From Mongoliibacter ruber (lineage in GTDB: Bacteria; Bacteroidota; Bacteroidia; Cytophagales; Cyclobacteriaceae), in NCBI RefSeq assembly GCF_003003005.1, contig NZ_PVTR01000004.1:186001-250000 (forward strand): a DNA stretch of 64,000 bases. The letters are read 5' to 3'. Made by a program: the position numbers and the translations under genes. The notes beneath the pieces are model-generated. The model saw nothing but the letters and a program-made list of their open reading frames with translations, made no database searches and was not told the origin of the DNA. This document shows positions 44,092-52,332 of the stretch, piece after piece (positions within the stretch are counted from its first letter, which is position 1; every line of letters begins with the position of its first letter).

Positions 44092-44439
44092 TTGCCATTT
44101 ACGTGTTAACGTAGTATTATATTTTATAAAAACATTCTATAAGAGAATTTTATTTTAAAAGAGAGAAAATTAAACGATATTTTGTATTAGTAAAAATATA
44201 AAAAATAATATTTGATAAAAACATATTGACTAAATTTTTTAATTAAGTATTGCATATAAAAAAATATATTTCAATTAGTAAAACGATTTAGTGAATAATT
44301 TTAGAGTGATTTAGAAGGTTTTAACTTTATTGAATTTTTATTAAAACCTAATCATATAAATTATTTTTTTATTAAAAGATTTAAAAGTAAATTATTTTAT
44401 TCTTATTAGTCAGGTAACAAAAATGAATTTTATCAAAAA
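44092..44439. other. Gene-free AT-rich region upstream of susC
   Basis: About 350 bases of very AT-rich sequence without an open frame. It contains the susC promoter at its left end and the AGGTTTTAA/TTAAAACCT inverted pair (44316-44349) and ends at the glutamine synthetase terminator. Nothing else is recognised. Confidence 0.6.
44316..44349. promoter_or_regulatory. Possible operator upstream of susC
   Basis: AGGTTTTAA (44316-44324) and TTAAAACCT (44341-44349) form an exact 9-bp inverted repeat with 16 bases between. The same half-sites lie upstream of the ROK kinase gene. Confidence 0.5.
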
Positions 44440-44471
44440 AAAGCCTGTGGCAAAAAATAACCACAGGCTTT
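44440..44471 (-). terminator. Terminator of glutamine synthetase gene
   Basis: AAAGCCTGTGG (44440-44450), 10-base loop, CCACAGGCTTT (44461-44471); on the minus strand the stem is followed by a long T run. Confidence 0.88.
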
Positions 44472-44492
44472 AAATTTGAATTGTTTATTTGT

Positions 44493-46655
44493 CTATTTAA
44501 TAAAAAGCATCTCTCTGTATTTCACAAGTGGCCAATACTCATCATCAACCAATAGTTCTAGCTTGTCCACTGCATACCTGATTTTATCAAAGTAAGCTTC
44601 TTTGACATTATCACAGTATCCTTTGGCTCTTTTGGCAATATCATCCTCCTTGTTGAGCTTTCTTCTGGTGTCAATCATGTCCATGACATTATGCTTCAAG
44701 GACTCAATATGCTTACTTACTTCTTTAATGGTATCGATAGCGGCGGTATTATCCAATCCTAGACCTTTCAATCCATTGGCATTTTCTATCAATTTATTCT
44801 GATATTGAATGGCTGTAGGAATTACATGGTTCAGTGCCAAATCACCCATTACCCTGGCTTCAATCTGAACTTTTTTCAAGTAGTTTTCTAGCATAATCTC
44901 ATGTCTGGCATGGAGCTCAATGGCAGAAAGTACGTTGTGTTTTGAAAACAAATCAGCCGTTTTCTTGTCAAGATATGTATCCAAGGCATAAGGGGTACTC
45001 TTAAGATTAGAGAGTCCTCTTTTTTCAGCTTCAGCTGCCCACTCATCAGAATAACCATCACCTTCGAACCTGATCTTTTTGGAGTCCTTGATGTATTTTC
45101 TTAGAACGTTGACTACAGCGATTTTCTTCTCTTTACCAGCGCTTATTTCCTTCTCAACATCTTTAACCATAGTTCGAAGTACTTCTGCAACGATTACATT
45201 CAATACTGTCATCGGACCGGCTGAATTTGCACTAGAACCTACTGCTCTGAACTCAAACTTATTTCCTGTGAAAGCAAATGGTGATGTCCTGTTTCTGTCT
45301 GTATTGTCAAGGATGATCTCAGGTATTTTGGAAATACCCAACTTCATATACATGTTATCACCTTTTTCAATTTTGACATTACCGTTTTTCTCCAACTCAT
45401 CCAAAACACCGGTCAAGGTAGAGCCCAAAAATACAGACATAATTGCTGGTGGAGCCTCATTGGCACCCAATCTAAAATCATTACTAGCTGAAGCAATCGA
45501 TGATCTTAATAAATCTGCATAGTCATAAACCGCCTTCACGGTTGCCACAACAAATGTTAAGAATTGAAGGTTTTCCCTGGCAGAGTTACTTGGTTGAAAC
45601 AAGTTGACTCCAGTATCGGTAATCAATGACCAGTTGTTATGCTTACCACTTCCATTTACACCTGCGAATGGCTTTTCGTGGAAAAGTACCTTTAGGCTGT
45701 GCTTTTCGGCAACCTTGTCCATCAAATCCATCAATAGCTGATTATGATCAACAGCTTTGTTGATTTCTTCGAACAATGGTGCTACCTCAAATTGACCTGG
45801 AGCTACTTCATTGTGTCTGGTTGAAACAGGAATACCCAATTTGAGTGCTTCAATTTCAAAATCCATCATAAAATCTTTAACTCTGGTTGGTATAGAACCA
45901 AAATAATGATCTTCCAACTGCTGCCCTCTGGCAGGATTATGCCCAAAAACTGTTCTGCCTGACATAACCAAATCAGGCCTTGTTGCAAAAAGAGCCTTGT
46001 CAATGACAAAATATTCCTGTTCTACTCCAAGTGAAGGTGTCACCTTTTTCACATTCCTGTCAAATAATTGACAAACTTCCACGGCTGCAGTATTGATTGC
46101 CTCCATGGATTTAAGCAAAGGTGTCTTATAATCCAACGCTTCGCCTGTATAAGCGACAAATATGGTAGGAACACACAATGTTTTGTCAAAAATGAAAATC
46201 GGGGAGGATGGGTCCCATGCAGTATATCCCCTAGCCTCAAAAGTAGATCTGATACCACCATTTGGGAAAGATGAAGCGTCCGGCTCTTGTTGCACTAGAG
46301 CTGAACCTTTAAATTTCTCAATCCCTGCATGTGCGTCAAAAAAAGAATCATGCTTTTCGGCAGTTGATCCTGTCAGCGGTTGAAACCAGTGCGTGTAATG
46401 TGTAACACCTTTGGAAAGTGCCCAGGTTTTCACAGCTGATGCAATTTCTTCAGCGGTAGAAGGATCTATCTTCCCTCCTCTTTCGGTCGCTTCAATTACT
46501 TTTTTAAAAACTGAAGGTGCCAGTGACTCCTTCATTTGCTTTACACCAAATACATTGCTTCCAAAGAAGTCTGAAATTTTACTTGATGGAGGAACAACAT
46601 TCGTTTTCTGTCTCCCTTGCGCTATTAGAAGCGCGCTTTGTCTTAAAGTTGCCAT
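44493..46655 (-). CDS. glnN: Glutamine synthetase type III
   Basis: Large cytoplasmic glutamine synthetase of 720 residues; joins ammonia to glutamate using ATP. Type III enzymes are about 700-730 residues against about 470 for type I, and the N-terminal GSIII region (FFGSNVFGVKQMKESLAPSVFKK) is present. Catalytic-domain motifs include LGVEQEYFVIDK, GRTVFGHNPARGQ, VSTRHNEVAPGQFEVAP, HEKPFAGVNGSGKHNNWSL, and NDFRLGANEAPPAIMSVFLG. A minus-strand TATTTTTG box (46688-46695) lies about 35 bases before the ATG. It has its own strong terminator and stands alone; no PII or ammonium transporter gene is adjacent. Confidence 0.96.
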   Translation of the reverse strand: MATLRQSALLIAQGRQKTNVVPPSSKISDFFGSNVFGVKQMKESLAPSVFKKVIEATERGGKIDPSTAEEIASAVKTWALSKGVTHYTHWFQPLTGSTAEKHDSFFDAHAGIEKFKGSALVQQEPDASSFPNGGIRSTFEARGYTAWDPSSPIFIFDKTLCVPTIFVAYTGEALDYKTPLLKSMEAINTAAVEVCQLFDRNVKKVTPSLGVEQEYFVIDKALFATRPDLVMSGRTVFGHNPARGQQLEDHYFGSIPTRVKDFMMDFEIEALKLGIPVSTRHNEVAPGQFEVAPLFEEINKAVDHNQLLMDLMDKVAEKHSLKVLFHEKPFAGVNGSGKHNNWSLITDTGVNLFQPSNSARENLQFLTFVVATVKAVYDYADLLRSSIASASNDFRLGANEAPPAIMSVFLGSTLTGVLDELEKNGNVKIEKGDNMYMKLGISKIPEIILDNTDRNRTSPFAFTGNKFEFRAVGSSANSAGPMTVLNVIVAEVLRTMVKDVEKEISAGKEKKIAVVNVLRKYIKDSKKIRFEGDGYSDEWAAEAEKRGLSNLKSTPYALDTYLDKKTADLFSKHNVLSAIELHARHEIMLENYLKKVQIEARVMGDLALNHVIPTAIQYQNKLIENANGLKGLGLDNTAAIDTIKEVSKHIESLKHNVMDMIDTRRKLNKEDDIAKRAKGYCDNVKEAYFDKIRYAVDKLELLVDDEYWPLVKYREMLFIK

Positions 46656-46687
46656 TTTCTACAATAAGTGGTTTGTTTTTATGCTCA

Positions 46688-46695
46688 CAAAAATA
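46688..46695 (-). promoter_or_regulatory. Probable -7 box of glutamine synthetase gene
   Basis: Reads TATTTTTG on the minus strand. A TTTG lies 11 bases upstream instead of the usual 19-21, so the -33 half is uncertain. Confidence 0.4.
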
Positions 46696-46834
46696 TGAAA
46701 TAATATCAAATTTAAAGATTAGGGGTGTTTTTTAATGCATTTTTCGATTTTTTTTACACTATTTTTAAAAAACAAGGGTGTTTTTTATTGAGGAAGGCTT
46801 TTAAAAGTACCAAAAGGACGCGAAAAATAGAAAA

Positions 46835-46864
46835 TTGAAAACTTGACGATATTGATTACCTTTG
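46835..46864 (+). promoter_or_regulatory. Bacteroidota-type promoter for mtaB
   Basis: TTG (46835-46837), 19 bases, TACCTTTG (46857-46864): a full consensus match. The transcript should start near 46870, so the in-frame TTG at 46862 lies upstream of it and cannot be the start codon. Confidence 0.65.
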
Positions 46865-46888
46865 GGGCTTGAATTAAAGGAGATTGAA

Positions 46889-48208
46889 GTGAAGAAAGTA
46901 GCATTTTATACGCTAGGGTGTAAGTTAAATTATTCTGAGACATCGACTATCAGCAGAATGTTTGAAGCGAAAGGTTATCAGAAAGTGGATTTTCAAGAAT
47001 CCCCTGATATTTTTATAATCAACACTTGTTCGGTTACTGAAAATGCCGACAAGAAGTGTAAAAAGATCGTCAAAGAAGCGAAAAAGATATCTCCAAACTC
47101 TTATGTGACCATTATCGGTTGCTACGCACAGCTAAAGCCGAAGGAAATATCTGAAATAAAAGGTGTCGATGCTGTCCTTGGGGCGGCAGAAAAATTCCGC
47201 TTGATTGAATTATTGGATGGTTTTGCCAAAGAACAAGAGACTAAGGTACTTGCATCTGAAATACAGGAAGCAAACACATTCAACAATGCCTATTCAATCA
47301 ACGACAGGACTAGAACTTTCCTAAAAGTCCAAGACGGCTGTAATTACGGGTGTGCGTTTTGTACGATACCGCTTGCAAGAGGAAAAAGCAGAAGTGACAG
47401 TATTTCGAATATTGTTTTGTCTGCCAAAGAAATCGCTGGCACAGATGTGAAAGAAGTTGTCCTGACTGGTGTCAATATTGGTGATTTTGGAATTCAAGAA
47501 GGTAAAAGGAAAGAAAAATTTGAAGATTTGGTCAGGGCTTTGGACGAAGTAGAAGGAATCGAGAGATTAAGGATTTCTTCAATTGAGCCTAACCTTTTGA
47601 CAAATGAAATCATTGACTTTGTCTCACAATCAAAAAGGTTTGTACCGCACTTCCACATTCCTTTACAATCAGGAAGCAATACCATTTTGAGAAAAATGGG
47701 AAGAAGATACCTCAGAGAGCTTTATGAAGACCGAGTAGCCAAGATAAAGTCTCTTATGCCTCATTGTTGTATTGGGGTCGATGTAATCGTTGGATTCCCA
47801 GGTGAGACAGATGAATTGTTTTTAGAAACATATAACTTCCTCAATGAATTAGACATTTCCTACCTTCATGTATTTACATATTCTGAGAGGGCAAATACAA
47901 GAGCTGTTGAAATGGATGAGGTAGTCCCTTTGAAAAAGCGAAATGAGCGTTCAAAGATGCTAAGAATCCTTTCTGAGAAGAAAAGAAGGAAGTTTTACGA
48001 TGAAAACTTAGGCAAAACTTTCACTGTCCTTTTTGAAGAGGACATCGAAGATGGAAAGATGCATGGTTTTACTGAAAACTACATTCGAGTAGCTGCCAAG
48101 TATGATCCCATTCTTATCAACGAACTTAAACCAGTCACGCTTAGCATGATAAATGAAAAGGGAAATGTCGAAGCTGTAGAACCTGAAATGATTTTCGAAA
48201 ATCATTAA
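46889..48208 (+). CDS. mtaB: tRNA (ms2t6A37) methylthiotransferase MtaB
   Basis: Radical-SAM enzyme that adds a methylthio group to t6A at position 37 of tRNAs reading ANN codons. GTG at 46889 is chosen as start: it follows AAAGGAG by six bases, a rare clear ribosome site here, and an in-frame TTG at 46862 overlaps the promoter. The product has 439 residues: UPF0004 N-terminal domain with TLGCKLNYSET and NTCSVTENADKKCKK, radical-SAM cluster motif CNYGCAFCTIPLARG, GVDVIVGFPGETDE, and a C-terminal TRAM domain. A complete family member. Confidence 0.92.
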   Translation: MKKVAFYTLGCKLNYSETSTISRMFEAKGYQKVDFQESPDIFIINTCSVTENADKKCKKIVKEAKKISPNSYVTIIGCYAQLKPKEISEIKGVDAVLGAAEKFRLIELLDGFAKEQETKVLASEIQEANTFNNAYSINDRTRTFLKVQDGCNYGCAFCTIPLARGKSRSDSISNIVLSAKEIAGTDVKEVVLTGVNIGDFGIQEGKRKEKFEDLVRALDEVEGIERLRISSIEPNLLTNEIIDFVSQSKRFVPHFHIPLQSGSNTILRKMGRRYLRELYEDRVAKIKSLMPHCCIGVDVIVGFPGETDELFLETYNFLNELDISYLHVFTYSERANTRAVEMDEVVPLKKRNERSKMLRILSEKKRRKFYDENLGKTFTVLFEEDIEDGKMHGFTENYIRVAAKYDPILINELKPVTLSMINEKGNVEAVEPEMIFENH

Positions 48209-48306
48209 AATTTATCAATTCACCCCTTAAAATCGCCTTTTCAGATACAAAATGGAACAAATGATGCTCTAAGGAGTTATATAAGTATAACAAAAACCAA
48301 ACAACC

Positions 48307-48660
48307 ATGAGCAATTTCTTTAATCCAGAAGGAAGAATCAGTAGGAGAAAGTATCTGATTTTCTTCATCGTATTCTATTGGGTCAATTTATTATCTTTGA
48401 CCAAAATGTATGAAGCATATGAAATAGGAGATGTTTTTTCTTTTGTGGCCTTCGGAATAGTCCTTATTACGACTATAATATTACTCTTGATCCAAGCCAT
48501 AAAAAGACTCCATGACATAGGTTTAGATTGGAGATATGCCTTGTATTTATTGATTCCGCCACCGATCAACTTCATTGGATTTGTCTGGCTGGGTATCAAA
48601 GAAGGTCAAAAAGAAACCAATGAATATGGTAAAGAACCTTCCAAAACAGACGTTATTTAA
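48307..48660 (+). CDS. DUF805 membrane protein
   Basis: Inner-membrane protein of 117 residues with three to four hydrophobic helices. It begins with the usual DUF805 signature FFNPEGRISRRKYLIFF and has the conserved RLHDIGLDWRYALYLLI segment near residue 75. Function is unknown for the family. Its last eight bases overlap the end of the convergent GMC oxidoreductase gene. Confidence 0.88.
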   Translation: MSNFFNPEGRISRRKYLIFFIVFYWVNLLSLTKMYEAYEIGDVFSFVAFGIVLITTIILLLIQAIKRLHDIGLDWRYALYLLIPPPINFIGFVWLGIKEGQKETNEYGKEPSKTDVI

Positions 48661-50350
48661 TATTCCCTTTTTTCAATTCATTAATTGCATGGTCAACCGC
48701 TCTTGCGGTTAGGGCCATGTAAGTTATTGAAGGATTTTGAGTTCCTGTCGAGGTCATAGCGGCTCCATCAGTGACAAAGACATTAGGGCAACTGTGAATT
48801 TGATTCCACCCATTGAGAATAGAGGTTTTGGGATCTTTTCCCATTCTAGCTCCCCCCATTTCGTGAATATCAAGCCCCGGTGCCTGCTTTGTATCCCATG
48901 ATCTGATATTTTTACAATCCGCTTTTTCCAACATTTCCGATCCTTGCACCAAAAAATCAGCTAGTAATTTTTCGTCATTCTCAGTATAATCTACATTGAT
49001 CTTTAAAAGAGGAATTCCCCATTTGTCTTGCTCTGAGCTATCAAGTGTGACTTCATTGGACTCAATAGGGATAGTTTCACCTTGCATCATCATAAAAACT
49101 GTCCAATCCCCTGGCAAAGAGTTCTTTTCCTTGAATTCTTCTCCAAAAGGCACATTCCCCTGAGATCCCCAACCTTGTCTGCCAGCTGTATAAAAAGACA
49201 TATAACCTCTTAAAAAGTCAGTTTCTTGTTGGTGCACATTTCTAAAATTCGGTATCATAACCGCTGTAGGTCTTCTACCAAAATAATGTTTGTCTTTAAA
49301 TCCTTCGTAGTTGGCAGCTATATTTCCTCTGTAATTATGAAATGCTATGTACTTGCCCAAAACGCCACTATCATTTCCAAGTCCCTCAGGAAATCTACTC
49401 GAGGTGGAGTTCATGAGAATCAAATTAGAATTAAGCGTTGAGGCATTTAAGAAAATTATTTTTGCAAAGTATTCCTTAGAGGTTCCATCCAAGGTGTCCA
49501 CTATCCTTACTCCTGTAGCCTTCCCCTTTTGTTCATCGTAGATGATAGAATGAACCACCGCATTTGGTCTGATGGTAAGATTCCCCGTAGCTGCCGCTGC
49601 TGGTAGTGTGGAAGAGTTTGAACTGAAATATGCGCCAAATGGACAGCCTCTGTAGCATTGATTTCTTGCCATGCATTGCCCTCTTCCTTGACTTAAATGA
49701 TGCTCCGAAGGTTGGGTCAAATGCGCGCACCTTCCAATCATCACATGCCGGTCAGTGTAATGGGCTTTGATCTTGTCTTTGACTTCTTTTTCAACACAAT
49801 TCATTTCCCATGGTGGAAGAAACTCTCCATCAGGAAGCGTATCCACCCCATCTTTATTCCCACTTATACCCACAAATTTTTCTACATAACTGTACCATGG
49901 CGCTATATCCTTGTATCTTATGGGCCAATCCACAGCAAAGCCGTCCCTAGCTGGTCCTTCAAAATCGTATTTGCTCCATCGCTGCGTCTGTCTTGCCCAG
50001 ATCAGTGACTTACCTCCTACTTGGTATCCCCTTACCCAATCGAATGGCTTTTCTTGCTTGTAGGGATGTTCTGAATCTTTAACAAAAAAATGCTCAGTAT
50101 CTTCTTTGTATGCATAACAACGGTTCACCACTGGATTTTCCTCCTTGTCTTTGAGCACCATCGAATTCCGATGTGGCATTTCCCAAGGGTGTGATGTCAT
50201 AGTAGGATAATCAATCAGGTGTTTGACATCCCTTCCTCTTTCCAGCACCAATGTTTTTAAACCCTTTTCACAAAGTTCTTTGGCAGCCCAACCACCACTG
50301 ATTCCTGAACCGATGACTATCGCATCATAAGAATTACTTTCATTACTCAT
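48653..50350 (-). CDS. GMC family FAD-dependent oxidoreductase
   Basis: A 565-residue flavoprotein of the glucose-methanol-choline family, which oxidise alcohols or sugars. The ADP-binding loop is IVIGSGISGGWAAKELCEKG near residues 12-31, and the C-terminal active-site part has HEMGGARMGKDPKTS and TDGAAMTSTGTQNPSITYMAL. There is no signal peptide, though family members next to gluconate dehydrogenase-like subunit 3 are often exported by Tat; no such gene is here. It overlaps the upstream ABC permease gene by eight bases, so translation is coupled. The substrate is unknown. Confidence 0.88.
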   Translation of the reverse strand: MSNESNSYDAIVIGSGISGGWAAKELCEKGLKTLVLERGRDVKHLIDYPTMTSHPWEMPHRNSMVLKDKEENPVVNRCYAYKEDTEHFFVKDSEHPYKQEKPFDWVRGYQVGGKSLIWARQTQRWSKYDFEGPARDGFAVDWPIRYKDIAPWYSYVEKFVGISGNKDGVDTLPDGEFLPPWEMNCVEKEVKDKIKAHYTDRHVMIGRCAHLTQPSEHHLSQGRGQCMARNQCYRGCPFGAYFSSNSSTLPAAAATGNLTIRPNAVVHSIIYDEQKGKATGVRIVDTLDGTSKEYFAKIIFLNASTLNSNLILMNSTSSRFPEGLGNDSGVLGKYIAFHNYRGNIAANYEGFKDKHYFGRRPTAVMIPNFRNVHQQETDFLRGYMSFYTAGRQGWGSQGNVPFGEEFKEKNSLPGDWTVFMMMQGETIPIESNEVTLDSSEQDKWGIPLLKINVDYTENDEKLLADFLVQGSEMLEKADCKNIRSWDTKQAPGLDIHEMGGARMGKDPKTSILNGWNQIHSCPNVFVTDGAAMTSTGTQNPSITYMALTARAVDHAINELKKGNIK

Positions 50351-51587
50351 ACCTTAACGACTCGATGGGGTCTAATTTACTGGCCTTGTAAGCCGGGAAA
50401 TACCCTGAAGCTAATCCCACTACTACACATATAATAAATGCTACCAAAATCCAAAACCAAGGAATTAAAAAACCTCCTGGTCCAATGGTATTGGCTACAA
50501 TATTACCAATTCCGATACCTAAAATAACTCCTAAAATCCCTCCTAAAATACATATCACAATGGCCTCTATCAAAAACTGCTGCCTGATTCGTAGAGGGGT
50601 GGCTCCAAGGGCTTTTCTAACCCCGATCTCTCTCGTCCTCTCTGTAACGGATACCATCATGATATTCATCAAGCCAATAGCCGCTCCAAGTAATGTTATA
50701 AAACCTATTCCAAAGCCTCCAATCCTTAGATAGCCGGCAACTTCTTCCAAACTTTCTCCCACCGACTGGCTTTTGGTAATTTCAAAGGAGTCTTCCTGCC
50801 CTATCCTATCTTGCCTAATTTTTCTCATAATCCCCGTGGCCTGCCCCATTTCGTAATCAAGCTGTAATGGATCAGTACCTTTGGCTGTAAGAGAATAACG
50901 GAAGGTTCCCCTTGTATCCAACCTGCTTGCATTTTCTACAGGAATAAAAATCGCCCTATCAGCACCCGGACCACCACCGACGGCACCTTGTTTTTCAAGA
51001 ATACCAACAATAGTATACCTTCTTCCAAAAAAAGTAATGTAATCGTTGATCGGATTGTCATTTTTTTCAAACAATGTCTCTACAATATCCTGACCTATAA
51101 CACATACATTATTGCCATACCTGATTTCTGTATTGCTAAAGTTTCTACCTGTTTCTACTTTGAGACCTTTTAAGTTTAAGTACTGCTCATCTCCTCCGGT
51201 GACCCGTACATTGGGATTCGTTTTCTTTGACCCTTTTTTCACTTCTACAGCTGAACTGACAGTAGTATAAACCGTAGATGGTCCAGTATTGCTGAATTCC
51301 CGCTGAAACTCAAGCATATCTTTATACTTAAGAGGCGGGAAATTTCTCTCAGCGACTCCATCTCTGACACCTCTTCCACCTGAAAAACCCCTTGACTTGA
51401 CATCAAAATTACTCGCACCAAGGCCTGAAAAACTCTCTTCAATCTGAGCTTTGATCCCATCTATTGCAGTAAGCATTCCCACCAGGGAAGTGATGCCAAT
51501 AGCAATGATTGTTCCCGTCAATATAGTTCTCAGCAGATTGACTTTTACTGATTTTAAAGATTCCCTTATATTTTCGGCCAAATTCAT
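50343..51587 (-). CDS. MacB/FtsX-type ABC transporter permease
   Basis: Inner-membrane permease of 414 residues with the MacB layout: one N-terminal membrane helix (LLRTILTGTIIAIGITSLVG near 20-40), a periplasmic MacB_PCD domain (about 50-270), and three C-terminal helices with the signature MMVSVTERTREIGVRKALGATP near 310-331. Partners of this kind act in mechanotransmission, lipoprotein handling or export rather than classical transport. The ATP-binding subunit is not in the window. It overlaps the GMC oxidoreductase gene at its 3' end. Confidence 0.88.
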   Translation of the reverse strand: MNLAENIRESLKSVKVNLLRTILTGTIIAIGITSLVGMLTAIDGIKAQIEESFSGLGASNFDVKSRGFSGGRGVRDGVAERNFPPLKYKDMLEFQREFSNTGPSTVYTTVSSAVEVKKGSKKTNPNVRVTGGDEQYLNLKGLKVETGRNFSNTEIRYGNNVCVIGQDIVETLFEKNDNPINDYITFFGRRYTIVGILEKQGAVGGGPGADRAIFIPVENASRLDTRGTFRYSLTAKGTDPLQLDYEMGQATGIMRKIRQDRIGQEDSFEITKSQSVGESLEEVAGYLRIGGFGIGFITLLGAAIGLMNIMMVSVTERTREIGVRKALGATPLRIRQQFLIEAIVICILGGILGVILGIGIGNIVANTIGPGGFLIPWFWILVAFIICVVVGLASGYFPAYKASKLDPIESLRYE

Positions 51588-51705
51588 ATTCTGTCCATAT
51601 TAGTACAATTCACTGTGTTCATGAAGCATTTAAGCGTTAATATTAAAAAATTAGATTTGATTTTATTAAGCATTTGTAAATTTTAAGAAATTTTTATTTA
51701 AATAA

Positions 51706-51725
51706 TTCCTAATGCTTCCTAATGC
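51706..51725. repeat. 10-bp tandem duplication across the miaE stop codon
   Basis: TTCCTAATGC occurs twice in direct succession (51706-51715, 51716-51725). The second copy contains the end of miaE and its TAG. Confidence 0.7.
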
Positions 51726-52330
51726 ATCCTATCTCCTCTTATCTCAAGATTGCTGATGATACCTGCTTCATATTGCAGCCATTCTTTCCAACGTTCATTG
51801 ATCTTTTCTTTTCCACCAATGGATCTGGCCAATTCAAGAAAATTGACATAGTGCCCAGCTTCTGAAATCATCAATTCGTAGTAAAACACCTTGAGCTCTT
51901 TGTCTTCTATATTTTGAGAAAGCAACTTAAACCTTTCACAGCTTCTGGCTTCTACCAAAGCGTTCATCATCAAATGCTCTGTTACTTGTTGAATCCTATC
52001 TCCACCTTTTTTGACAAAATCTTTCAATTTGATGACGTACTCATCTCTTCTGGGTTTACCAAGTTTGAAGCCTCTTTTGTTTAACTGCTCCAATACCCTT
52101 TCAAAGTGTCCCCATTCCTCTGCCACTACAGGTGTAAGTTCCGCTACAAGTTGTTCGAAATCATTAAACTGAACTATCATGGAAATACATGAGCTAGCTG
52201 CTTTTTGTTCACAGTATGCATGATCCACCAGAATATCCTCAATGTTCATTTCGGCAATATTCACCCACCGGGGATCAGTAGGAAGCTGCAAGTTGAGCAT
52301 TTTTTGTCTAGTGCTTTCTGTCCAATTCAT
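51719..52330 (-). CDS. miaE: tRNA-(ms2io6A)-hydroxylase MiaE
   Basis: Non-heme diiron enzyme of about 203 residues that hydroxylates the isopentenyl group of modified A37 in tRNA. The ferritin-like four-helix bundle has the carboxylate ligands in CEQKAAS, VAEEWGHFERVL (E-x2-H) and ISEAGHYVNFLELA (E-x2-H). The start is taken at ATG 52330 (MNWTESTRQKML); an in-frame ATG at 52351 adds seven residues and overlaps the porin gene. It is third in an LpxK-porin-MiaE operon. A 10-bp duplication lies across its stop codon. Confidence 0.9.
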   Translation of the reverse strand: MNWTESTRQKMLNLQLPTDPRWVNIAEMNIEDILVDHAYCEQKAASSCISMIVQFNDFEQLVAELTPVVAEEWGHFERVLEQLNKRGFKLGKPRRDEYVIKLKDFVKKGGDRIQQVTEHLMMNALVEARSCERFKLLSQNIEDKELKVFYYELMISEAGHYVNFLELARSIGGKEKINERWKEWLQYEAGIISNLEIRGDRMH

Positions 52331-52332
52331 CA

